Part shown: positions 1-9,453 of the stretch, piece after piece
Position numbering within the stretch: the first letter of the stretch is position 1
How the letters are laid out: each line of letters begins with the position of its first letter
Source: Chelydra serpentina
Taxonomy: Eukaryota > Chordata > Testudines > Chelydridae
NCBI GenBank assembly: GCA_037349315.1
Contig: JBAIAC010000014.1
Span: 30,543,001 to 30,607,000 of the forward strand
DNA: 64,000 nucleotides
Direction: 5' to 3'
Made by a program: the position numbers and the translations under genes
Notes under the pieces: model-generated
What the model saw: only the letters and a program-made list of their open reading frames with translations
Told to the model about the DNA's origin: nothing
Databases searched by the model: none

Positions 1-334
1 CTCAACCAGGGGTCTGGGGCTCCCTGGGGGGGCTGTGAGCAGGTCTCAGGGGGTCTGCCAAGCAGGGCCGGCATTAGACTAATTGGGGCCCAGAACAGAA
101 AGCTCAAGCCCCAACCCCGCCACCCGAGGCTGAAGCTGAAGCCTGAGCAACTTAGCTTTGTGGAGCCTTCTGGGGCATAAAGCCTTGGTTAGTTGCCCTG
201 CTTGCTACCCCTTAACACTGACCCTGGCTTTTATATGGAGAAAAACCATGTTATGGAACAAGTTGGGCCTGGAGTTTTTATAGCAGGGGGGTGGGGGGGA
301 GACGGCTCAGAAAGAAAAAGGTTGAGAACCTCTG
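1..334. mobile_element. hAT-type non-autonomous element cut by the window edge
   Basis: The right end at 320-334 reads GGTTGAGAACCTCTG. The window begins with CTCAACC, the inner part of the matching inverted repeat, so the first few bases of the element lie outside. Inverted ends of the form CAGNGGTTCTCAA are typical of hAT elements. No transposase is encoded. The target duplication cannot be checked because the left flank is missing. Confidence 0.65.
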
Positions 335-1093
335 TAATAAAGTAGGTTTTTACCCCAAAAGGACAGTCTGTGGCAGAGATAATAGACTGGATCCTGGTTA
401 GCCATTCTCGAAACACCCCTGTACTCAACAAGATGGCTCCTTAGTGAAGGGATACGGAGTGTCTTTCTCCACACTGATATATTGAATCAGTCTTTTGTCT
501 TTATTCACAGACAGGACGATCCTCTGTCTAACATTCCTTTTTTCCTCCAAGTGGATTTGATTGTTACATCACCTCCCACTTGAACGGGCCATCAGTGAAA
601 CATATGATTCCATGATGACCAAGTTGTACTTCAGTATCATAAGGCATCGTTTTCAATATAGTTACATTATTCCTCAAATATTACCCGTATGCACGTCTTG
701 CAGTGATTATAAATATTGATAAGTTTTAAGCTTTCAGTAGAGATCTTACATGCTAGCCTTCATGAATAAATACTGTGAAAATAGTGTATTAGGTGTAGTG
801 AGTTTGTCAGGTCTGAGATAGGTGTTGCTTGTAAAGAACAGTTTGCCCGTTTGCACCAATGGGGCCTCTGTGTCACATTGAGTGAAAGGGTCAGCACTGT
901 GGAGTGTGGGAATCCATACAAATGAATCAAACCTGCAGATTGTTTTGTGGGGTGGGGAGTAGAGGGAGCTGCTGGTATCATGATTAAGGTTAAGATTCTG
1001 TTATGGATATTTTTAGTAAAAGTAAGGAACAGATTGCGGACAATAAATACAAATTCACAGGGACTTCTCCCTGACTTTTAATGAAAATACCCT
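335..1093. other. AT-rich intergenic stretch, nothing recognised
   Basis: No conserved coding sequence, splice-flanked exon or recognisable repeat was seen. A PDCL2 first exon (a start codon plus about one more residue and 5' UTR) could be too short to recognise here. Confidence 0.5.
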
Positions 1094-1500
1094 ATGGGGG
1101 GGGAGACAAATAGAGCACTGCTGGGGGCTTGCAGCTGCTCCAGCCCAGCTGCTGTTGCTCCTGTGGCAGGGGCTGACCACTGCTGCTCCAGCCCTAGGGG
1201 GGCTGACCCAAGCCCGGCTAGCTGCTCTGTCGGGCCATCAGCTAGTTGCTCCAGCTCTAATGGCAGTGGGACTGACCGCTGGCAGCTGCTCCAGCTCTGC
1301 CACTGCTCCTGCGGCAGGGGCTGACCGCTGCTGCTCCAGCCCCAAAGGTGCTGACCAAACCCAACCATTGCTTCAGCCCTGGGGCCACTGCTTCAGCAAC
1401 CCTGGGGCTGACAACTGCTTCCACCCTGCCCCAAAAATAGTCCTGGAGTTCCCGGAAAGTCACAGAATCTGTGATTTCTGTGACAGAATCGTATCCTTAA
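1094..1500. repeat. GC-rich degenerate tandem-like repeat with palindromic end
   Basis: Units built on GCTGCTCCAGCCC and GGGGCTGACC recur about every 40-80 bases, which opens long reading frames on both strands that are not genes. The block ends in a 9-bp inverted repeat at 1459-1467 and 1476-1484 (GTCACAGAA and TTCTGTGAC). It abuts the 5' LTR of the gypsy element. I recognise the end motif as a recurrent interspersed repeat but cannot name the family. Confidence 0.5.
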
Positions 1501-1503
1501 TCA

Positions 1504-1690
1504 TGATCAGTAGAATTGGAGTCAGAGGGTCAATGTTCCCTGGGGCCAACTGTTGATGGGACACATGGGGAACTGGTGGAGTTAGGCTGGAAGCAACTCA
1601 GCCACGTGGACAGAGCAGTCCACAGAGTTTAATAAAGTTGCACTTATTCAATTTAACCTGCATTCAGCTTCAGTCTTTGCAAATGAAACA
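1504..1690 (+). repeat. 5' LTR of a Ty3/gypsy-like retrotransposon
   Basis: The segment starts TGATCAG, ends AAATGAAACA, and matches 6868-7062 along its length with scattered substitutions. The next bases, TGGTGGCAGCGTCTGACC, start directly after the LTR with TGG, as expected of a primer-binding site. The LTR start is approximate because four bases just outside also agree. No clear target duplication remains at the two outer ends. Confidence 0.7.
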
Positions 1691-2040
1691 TGGTGGCAGC
1701 GTCTGACCAGTGAGTACTCTGAAGTGCAGCAGCTGATCATGTCTGCCACGGTCGGTCTGAAGCCCTCTGGATTTTGAAGATACAAACCTAGCCCAGTGAT
1801 AAGCCCAGTGGAAGGAAGAGTTCCAGATGTACACAGAGCTAATCATGCGGGAGGACTACAACAGCAGGAAAAGTATAACTAATATGTTACCTTATTGAGC
1901 AAAGAGATCTGCAGCACTCTGAAGCTTACCATGCATGCCTCAAGCCTCATAGCAGTCCTATGAACCCGGGGAATCTATTGCTCCACTAAGCAGAAAAAAC
2001 TGTGGAGTGACACAAGTTTTTCACTAGAGACCAATCTGAA
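1691..2040 (+). pseudogene. gypsy gag remnant (5' part)
   Basis: Directly after the 5' LTR a short frame begins near 1740 with an ATG and stays open for only a few codons before stops. Position and composition fit the start of a gypsy gag gene. The frame is lost before 2040, where a CR1 tail and another LTR interrupt the element. Family assignment rests on position and on the clearer pol remains further on. Confidence 0.5.
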
Positions 2041-2059
2041 GGGGTGGGGATAGACCTTT

Positions 2060-2280
2060 CTGTATAGCCTTATGCACACTGACTGCTGCATGCAGTTTTG
2101 GGGGCTTGACAGACTCCCAATTTGGATTGTGATAGTCGGTGGATTATGATACCTTTTTGGTCTCTTTTTGATTGTAGGATTTAGTGTGTCAGTGCTGGGT
2201 TGTTTTGGAGGCCAGTGATGTACAGCTCAGACAAGATGATCTAATGGTCCCTTCTGGCCTTAAATTTTATGACTTTGAAT
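2060..2280 (+). mobile_element. CR1 LINE 3' end
   Basis: The tail around 2225-2280 carries the CR1 3' signature: a GATGATCTAATGGTCCCTTCT core followed by GGCCTTAAA and a TATGACTTTG-like terminal repeat. Only the 3' untranslated part is present, as in most 5'-truncated CR1 copies. It sits inside the gypsy element. The 5' limit is approximate. Confidence 0.75.
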
Positions 2281-2351
2281 CACCATGTGTGGGAATGGCT
2301 GCACTGGGAAGGGGATCTCACATTAGACAGATCCTTAGACAATAAACATGG

Positions 2352-2885
2352 TGTTGGAATTATCATCATCAGTGATACAGGTTATCTCTGACACCAGTAT
2401 AACCGTAAATTCATTTATTAAATTCAAAGGCCAAATGATATTCATACAGCTGCTCCAAACATGCCTTAACTACCTACGCAATCATCGGACCCATACAATA
2501 ACGTGCAGTTATTAGTATTGAGCAGGTACTTACAACAAGACTAGTACTTGGGTCCTCAAACCTATGTTGACTGGCTCTAACTTGGACAGGCAGGCAGACA
2601 CTAGCAAGTGACCCCACCTATTCTTTTCCCTTTTATACCTTTATAATAAATCTGTGTATCTGACATCAATCAGTTTTAGATCTCCACTTTGGTCAAAACC
2701 AATCTGAACCATCCCTGATTATTTGGCTGGCAAGTGTCCAGGGACTTCAAAGATTCCCTTCACAATAGTTTACTTATCTTTATCATATCTGCAGTTGTCC
2801 TAGGAATTTTTCCTCCATTACTCATTCCTTTTAATTAGTCCTTGCTAATAAAGGCTCCAAGTTTAATTTCTTCTTTTACCTAACA
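2352..2885 (-). repeat. Candidate solo LTR, reverse orientation
   Basis: Read on the minus strand the segment begins TGTTAGG and ends CCAACA. Inside, in the right order, are a TATA-like GGTATAAAAGG and a polyadenylation signal AATAAA near the 3' end. This is LTR architecture, with no internal genes beside it. I found no matching flanking duplication, so the boundaries and identity are tentative. It is nested in the gypsy element. Confidence 0.45.
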
Positions 2886-2945
2886 AAGCTTTTTTTCAGG
2901 GTTTCATTTTTTTATTTTTAGCACAGCAAATTAAACCTGTATATT

Positions 2946-4443
2946 CCTACACATGGGGGTGCAGTAGAAACCTCAGGAGAAAGGATGAAAGCCCTAGGAG
3001 GGGCAGCACTCCCAGAAATATGTAGAGTGAGACAATAGCAAAGGAGAGCAGGTGGCCAGGATTGCATATCCACAGTGACATGCATTTACTGTGGGAGGCA
3101 GTATGAGCTGGTAAAGGAGAAAGGCCCAGCACTAGGACACCAGTGCAAGGAATATGGCAGATTGAACCATATTAGCAGTGTGTGCAAGATCAGACAAAGA
3201 TCTCAGAAAGCTTCAGTCAGACTTGCACAAAAGGGGAATAGCTCATCACAGTGGTGATCACATCATGACTCTTTCCTTGAGTCTAAGAACATATCAGGTT
3301 CAGTCTGTTGGGACAGGAAAGCAACAAGGGACAATACCAACCGCTATGTATGCAACAATGTTGACAGGGAAACGCTCTGTGTGATGGCATCTGGATAGCA
3401 CAGCTTCCTGCAGTGATATTCATTTTTGTAAAGGGCCTTGAACACACCCTTTACAAAAAGTAGGCACAATTTAATAATGTACAATGAGGACACATTGGAG
3501 CCCATAGGAAAATGTGATTTCACGGTGACTAACCTGAAAAATAACAGGTGGTACCAGCTGAAGTTTGTAGTAGTTGATCATAAGCACCACAGACCCTTGG
3601 GGCATACAGCGGTACAAGCCATAAATGTGATCATGGCGCAGTATCTGAATTTTATAGTCTATGGGAAGTCCCATAGACAATGGAAACAATTTTAAAAGTA
3701 AATGGGATGTATTCAAAGGTGACAGGTAAAGGAAAGGTTGTGACTGGAAGTAGACCCCACAGTGGAGCCACAGTGCTTACCATGAAGGAAATTCCAGTTG
3801 CACTACATAATCAAGTATGCAAGGATCTCAAAAGTATGCAGAGTAGGGATATCATAGCACCTGTAGAGACTAGTCACATTTTGGTTAAGCAGCATGATAA
3901 TGGTAAAGAAGTCATCAGGCAAATTACGCATCTGCATAGACTTGAAGCCACTGAACTGGGCATTGAAAAGATGCCAATGTCGATTGCTTTTAATTGATTA
4001 CATCTTGGCAAAACTTTCTAAAGCCAGAATTTTTATGATCTGTGATGTTAGGAATGTGGTTTGGCACATAAGCCTTGATTAAAAAGTCCAGCATGTTGAC
4101 AACCTTTGCAACACCATTTGGTCACTACAGATGGCTGCACATACCCAGGTGTTCCAGAGACTCACCCAAGGGCTGGAAGGACTCCTGGGGTAAAAATAAT
4201 TGCAGATGATATCCATACTGTAGGCAAAGTGAGCAATAAGGCAGAGGCTGAACTAGACGATCACTGAAAATGACAAGATTTTGTACGGTGACGCATGGAC
4301 AATAACATAACTCAGTCTGGAAAAAATATGAGTCAAACAGCATGAGGTGACATATATTGGATATCTGCTCACAGCAGAGGGACTGAAAGCAGATTCCCAA
4401 CAAGATCAAGGCAGTCAGACACATGCCAGCACCAGTGGGTGTG
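2946..4443 (+). pseudogene. gypsy gag-pol remnant: zinc knuckle, protease, reverse transcriptase
   Basis: Several frames in order resemble a Ty3/gypsy polyprotein. At 3075-3257 there is a CIYCGRQ start followed by HQCKEYGRLNH, a zinc-knuckle-like stretch as found ahead of protease. At 3438-3695 a protease-like stretch follows. At 3894-4082 the reverse transcriptase motif KLRICIDLKPLNWALKR appears, followed by a FMICDVRN block in which the family usually has a D-V-K-N-G core. Stops and frame changes separate the blocks, so nothing is translated as a whole. The polyprotein continues after the solo LTR at 5305. Confidence 0.7.
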
Positions 4444-5304
4444 TGTGACGGGGCAGAGCGGCCCTGCACTGGTACTGCAGGGGTTAACCCTTCCTTCCTG
4501 GCAGAGGAAGCCCCGCCCCGGAAGCCCTGCTGGGCATGCTCCAACTGGAGACTAGGTATAAAAGCCTGCAAAGCTGCTCAGTCAGGGCTGACCACTGGAG
4601 GAGAAGGAAGCACACCGCCAGTTCCCGAGGAGGGACAGCCAACGCTCCAGGGTCCAGGGGGCAGCCAAGCCGCGACGCACCCTGCATCCCAGACGGAGAC
4701 CATGACAGGAGGGGATGGACCGGAGGACCCCCCCACCAGGTGTGGAGAACATGATGTTGAGGGTAGGAAGTGACCCAGGGTAACTGTAGAGACTGACAGC
4801 ATTAAAGCCACACTGACGCTCGGCATGTTGCGGGCGGATCCCCGCCGAGCTAAGCGCAAGGGGGAATACCGCCAATAGGTGAGCCCTGGGTCAGGACCCG
4901 GTGGAGAGTGCGGACCCGGGTCCCCCTACTACTCCGGCCATTAGGTTGCACTTCCGCGCCTGAGAGAGGGAAGGCTAGGGACTCTGGCCGCTGGGCCACG
5001 CTGCCCTGATACTCGGGGCGAGTTGTATGGACTCTGGCCGGTGGGCCACACTGCCCTGATATGCGGGGCGAGCTAGATGGACTTTGGCCGTTGGGCCATG
5101 CTGCCCTAATACTCAGGGTGTGACACATGGACTTTGGCCGTTAGGGTCCACTACCCCAACCAAGGGGCGAGAAAGGGGAAACCGGCCATTAGGCCACATC
5201 AGGATGCCCTTAAAGGGATGGGCGTGGGAACTTAAGAGTGGCGAGGCCCCAACACCTCAGCCACCCCTGCCACAAAGGGGCGCTGCGGTGCCGAAACCGT
5301 CACA
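4444..5304 (+). repeat. Solo LTR with 5-bp target duplication
   Basis: The element starts TGTGACGG and ends CCGTCACA, perfect inverted ends, and is flanked by GTGTG at 4439-4443 and 5305-5309. Inside are a TATA box (TATAAAAG near 4556) and ATTAAA near 4800 as a possible polyadenylation signal. These features define an LTR left behind by recombination of an endogenous retrovirus; the 5-bp duplication fits several ERV classes. It interrupts the older gypsy polyprotein and carries a 50-bp tandem repeat in its 3' part. Confidence 0.85.
4981..5155 (+). repeat. 50-bp tandem repeat inside the solo LTR
   Basis: ACTCTGGCCG or ACTTTGGCCG recurs exactly every 50 bases at 4981, 5031, 5081 and 5131, each followed by a TGGGCCAC-like block and CTGCCCT. 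Three full units and a partial fourth are present, differing by a few substitutions. Confidence 0.9.
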
Positions 5305-6867
5305 GTGTGAAAGATGTTAAAGGTTGTTATCTGACACCCTTAGCAGGATAATCAACCCAGCATCAATGAGTTGGGGAAATGGGATCAGGACATTGAATCT
5401 ATCATCATGCTACACTATCGCCCAGTTTCAACAATGAAGCTGATGGAAATCAAAGAGGCTATGGAAAAGAACATTCAACTACAAGTCATCAAGAGAGTGA
5501 TATTTTCAGGGTGGCCATAAGACAAAAGTCAAGTACCGGTAGGAGCAGAACTATATTTTCAAATGTAAGATTAGCTACGTGTGAAGGATAGAATCATGTT
5601 TCAAGGACAGAGAGCTGTTGTCCCAGCCTCATTATGTAAGGATGTTATGCAAAAAAATAATGCCTCACACCTTGACAATGACAGCTATCTTAGGTTTGAG
5701 AGTGTTTACTGGTTGGGAATTATTACACAACTCTGCTCCTTGATAGAAGAGTGTGATATCTGCCAGTTGTGTGATAACAGAAAGAGACTCTGTTCCCATC
5801 TTAGCTGCCCATCCAACCATAGGAAAAAGTGGGAGTAGACTTCTTTACCTTCAAGGAAAAGCATCACTTTATTACAGTGGACTACTATTCAAATTTTTGG
5901 GAGGTTGATGACCTGCTTGATACAAAAAGCAAGTCAATGACTGGTAAACTGAAGGTCTACTTTGCAAGATAGGGGATTCTGGACACTGTATTCACCAACA
6001 ATGGACACCAGTTCACCTAGGAAGAATTCAAGGAATTTGCATCCAGATGAGAGTTTGGCCATTGCACCTCCTCCCCAGCACACTCACAGAGTAATGGCAA
6101 GGTGAAATCAGCTGTGAAAACACCTACAACTGTTACATAAGGCTGGTTCTTCTGGTTCAGGCCCTCCTGTTAGCATTTTTGGCACATGGGAATACCTCAT
6201 CACGCAGGTGCCAATAGTCCAGAACAGGCACTGATGGGACAAGAGACCAAAAATCCTGTTACCAATGAGAGGAGACCAGTTGCAGCCAGAAGGCTGGGGA
6301 TACCACTAAGAGGAGTTGGCCAACTATCAGAGAAAGCAGGCATTACAGTACAACTGGTCAGTCAAGGACCTTCTGGGCTTGGATATAGACACTCCTGTGA
6401 GGATCCCGCCATCAGAAAGACGCTGAGAAGGCATGGATTCAAGGAGTCGTGAGGGATGCAGTGGCACCCAAGTTGTCCGAGGTGACTATGCAAGAGGGAC
6501 AAGTAATCTAAAGGAAGAGGGTACTTATGAGTCAGCAGACACAACACTCAGAGAGCCTACAGAGATCATCATAGAATGGTGAGACAGAGAACCATCCAGA
6601 GGCCAGTCCCACAAGAAGGGAGGAGACTCCACAGAAGACAGTTTGCTAGCCTCGGAGACAGAGAGAGGTCACTCTTGGCATAGTCACCTGTTAAGGAGAC
6701 CAAATTATCTCAAAGACTATGTAACAAGCTGAATCTGTAGTAAAGGCTAGACTCCAACTTGGCTCCGTGTTAGCAACCTCTGGCCAAAGGGACATGGGGT
6801 GTGGACGTCAATTATATTTATTTAATGTTTATATTAAAATGTTTGTAAAAATAGGGAAGATGTATCA
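5305..6867 (+). pseudogene. gypsy pol remnant: integrase region
   Basis: After the solo LTR the polyprotein resumes. At 5581-5838 the sequence matches the zinc-binding start of integrase (two histidines, then the EECDICQ cysteine pair). From 5830 to 6110 the catalytic core is recognisable in shifting frames (VDFFTF, VDYYSNFWEVDD, a TNNGHQF block where the family has TDNGPQF, then SPAHSQSNGKV). Stops and single-base shifts break it, and the usual D of the TDNG motif is an N. The 3' LTR follows. Confidence 0.75.
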
Positions 6868-7062
6868 TGATCAGTGGAACTGGAGTCAAAGGGCCTATGT
6901 TCCCTGGAGGGACTGTGATGGATGAGACACCAGGGGAACTGAGAACTTGCGGAGATAGGCAGGAAGTAACTCGGTCACATGGGCAGAGCAATCCACAGGG
7001 TTTAATTATGTTCCTGTGTTCAACTTAAGCTGCATTCAGCTTCACTCTTTACAAATGAAACA
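6868..7062 (+). repeat. 3' LTR of the Ty3/gypsy-like element
   Basis: Partner of the LTR at 1504-1690, with the same start (TGATCAG), the same end (AAATGAAACA) and the same order of internal blocks. A purine-rich AATAGGGAAGATG just upstream could be the polypurine tract. The many differences between the two LTRs imply an old insertion. Confidence 0.7.
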
Positions 7063-7742
7063 CTGTCTGAAGATTTCAGTGCTGCTAGGGAAGGAAGGTC
7101 ACTGCATGAAGATGCCAGAGCTGAGAACTGGGCTACGTGAAGCTATCACAACTGGGGACTGGATGATGTATACAAAGAGGCGATGTGAGAAGCTTTGGTC
7201 TATGAGTGTTGCATGGACCACTACTACACACCTGCCCCTCCTAAATCTACAACACTCCTCTTTTGTGTTCATGTAGAGATGACATGAAATGGTGCTCAAG
7301 GTTCTGTGGAGTCTCCCTGTACAGCCTCTCCACTTTCTTCTTCTTGCCTGGTGGTACTGTTGCATTTTCTGTCTTTTGGGGCTAAAGGAATGATTTCACC
7401 CATAGCAAACTTTGAGATGTATATATTTTAGCATTTGGGCTGTGGGATTTTACACTGTGACACCTTTGTGGAATGGTTTATGAGCATTTACCCAACAAGC
7501 AAAAAAATTAAATAGCATTCATTATGTGAAAGCTCTTGTGTAGTGTTCTTGTTCGTAGGTATCATATTCCTTTCCAGGGATTGCATGTTGGTTCAAGTGA
7601 ACAGTGTTGATGAAGCACATTTTTGTATAACCTTTTGTCTTATATGTTAAAACAGTTCTATTTATTTCCACCATAAAACTTTGTGGCATTTACAAGTAAG
7701 GTAGTATATCAGAGTTTTGATTACATGTTTTGATTAACTACC
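7063..7742. other. No gene or repeat recognised
   Basis: Ordinary AT-rich intergenic or intronic sequence. Short frames here have no splice context or recognisable protein content. Confidence 0.5.
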
Positions 7743-8467
7743 TACCGTATATACTTGTTCGTAAGCCAATTTTTTTTTAGTAAAAAAGGGAAGCATCAGA
7801 GAAGGGGGTTGGCTTATGAACGGGTGTAAAGATGGGGAGAGGTGGGACACAGCCCTCCCCTCCCCAACAGAGCTGGAGCACGCTGCAGCCATGCCGCTTG
7901 GCCCTGCCTGCCAGACCAGGTTGCGGCCGCGCCGCTCAGCCCGGCCTCCAGGAGCGCGCTGCGGTCGTGCCGCCCAGCCCAACCCGCTGGAGCAGGCTGC
8001 GGCCGTGCCACCCAGCCTGCCGGAGCAGCTCCAGCCAGGCCAGGACATCCTCCCCTGGACCGCCCCAGCTAAGGTGGGAAGGGATGGGATGGGGAGAGCG
8101 TGGGGGTCCCGGGCTAGGGGTGGGGTCATGTGGGGGGTGGTCACAGGGGTTACTCCCCTGACCCCCAGCTTCTCCCCCCCACAAAAATTTCCCCACCAGT
8201 TGCTGTCCCGGCCCGTCAGGGTAAGTAGCTGGAGGGGTGGGACACTTTGTTTACTTAGGTTTACCTCCGTGCCTGCGGATGCTTGAGGTAAACAAACCGT
8301 CTCATCCCGCCAGTGGCTTATCCTGATGGCCTGGGAGCCAAAGTTTGCCAATCCCTGAATTATAGGGTCGGCTTATGAATGAGTCATAAAAATTTTCAAT
8401 TTTTACTTATCCACCTTGGTGGGATCGGCTTATAAACGAACCGGCTTATGATCGAGTATATATGGTA
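7743..8467. mobile_element. Non-autonomous DNA transposon with 24-bp inverted ends and GC-rich core
   Basis: The left end (CCGTATATACTTGTTCGTAAGCC from 7745, up to 20 bases typed as CCGTATATACTTGTTCGTAA) mirrors the right end GGCTTATGATCGAGTATATATGG. Both are bordered by TA, suggesting TA target duplication as in the Tc/mariner superfamily. The motif GGCTTATGAACG is repeated several times near both ends. The GC-rich middle (7840-8200) opens long but non-genic frames on both strands. No transposase is present; the superfamily is inferred. Confidence 0.65.
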
Positions 8468-8600
8468 ATTTAGAAATCTGTCATGACAATAAGTAAATTT
8501 ATTGTCCATATCTGAAGATGTACATCAGTTGTCCTACTCAGATATTCCATAAATCCAAAATAAATAGTTATAATAAACAGATGCTTCTGATAGCATAGAT

Positions 8601-8846
8601 CAGGGGTCTCCAAACTATGGCCCGAGGGCCTGATCCGGCCCGCGGCTTCAATGTGTCCGGCCCCCCAACCAATTGCTGCTGCTGCCTCGTCGGCACTTAA
8701 GTGGCAGCTCAAACACTACTGCCACCTTGCGGTATTTCGGCGGCAGGGCCCCGTCGAAATCGGGCCCTGCACTCCCTAAAGCCGGCCTGCGAAGCCCCTT
8801 CAAAAATCTAATGTGGCCCTCGTCTTCTAAAGTTTGGAGACCCCTG
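8601..8846. mobile_element. hAT MITE
   Basis: Perfect 16-bp terminal inverted repeats, CAGGGGTCTCCAAACT and AGTTTGGAGACCCCTG, bound 246 bp. The flanks are GCATAGAT (8593-8600) and TCATAGAT (8847-8854), an 8-bp target duplication with one change, diagnostic of hAT insertion. Confidence 0.92.
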
Positions 8847-8854
8847 TCATAGAT

Positions 8855-9332
8855 AATCACAATGAAATAAAAACATAATTTTGTCAAATTGCAAGAGGTT
8901 TCTTTCTTTCGAGTGTCCCGTTGATGTTGCCATATGTTTAGAATTCCACATTCATGTGTTCTATATTATAAAAAGGAACCATTTCTCATAGTATTTATGG
9001 TGGCTTCTTAATGTTAATACTGATTTAAAAGAATGTTTATTTTTATTTTCAATTTTCTAAGCTTGATTTTACATTTTATATTCATAAATTCAATATTTCC
9101 TCCTTGGCAATCAATACAGAAGTTGTGATATCAAGTTCTCTCCTTAAAAGAATAGTCCATGAATGTACTGCTGTCTTTTCTTTGTTCAGGCTTGGTTATC
9201 ATTTTGACCTATTTTATTGTAATGTCATGCCCTTTATTATATATCAAAGTGCAAAAGGGAACGTTCTTGTTTAAACAAAAATACGGGAGTTTTTTTACCT
9301 GTTTTTTGTTTTGTTTCATAATTTCAAAATAG
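8855..9332. other. PDCL2 intron 1 (3' end)
   Basis: AT-rich intronic sequence ending in a T-rich tract and the acceptor AG at 9331-9332 before exon 2. No repeat recognised. Confidence 0.6.
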
Positions 9333-9453
9333 GATCCAAATGAAGATACAGAATGGAATGACATATTAAGAGATTTTGGAATTCTACCTCCAAAAGATGA
9401 GCCAAAAGATGAAACTGAAGAAATGGTTTTACGTTTACAGAAAGAAGCAGAGG
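9333..9453 (+). CDS. PDCL2: PDCL2 exon 2
   Basis: The acceptor AG is at 9331-9332. The exon encodes [20 protein letters not shown] and continues to LQKEAE, ending in phase 1. An in-frame TAG overlaps the acceptor, so translation must enter from an upstream exon. The donor is G|GCAAGT, a GC donor with an otherwise ideal consensus; cutting there restores a valine codon across the junction and matches the family sequence. Confidence 0.93.

Noticed and set aside
1078..1556. Several open frames rich in alanine, cysteine and serine
   Set aside because: Tandem-like GC-rich repeat; all frames are open because of unit structure.
4423..5320. Several overlapping frames of 60-150 codons on both strands
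   Set aside because: All lie within a solo LTR with a target duplication; frames are by-products of GC content and the 50-bp repeat.
7734..8351. A 205-codon minus-strand open frame
   Set aside because: It lies wholly within the GC-rich core of an inverted-repeat transposon and has overlapping frames of similar length on both strands.
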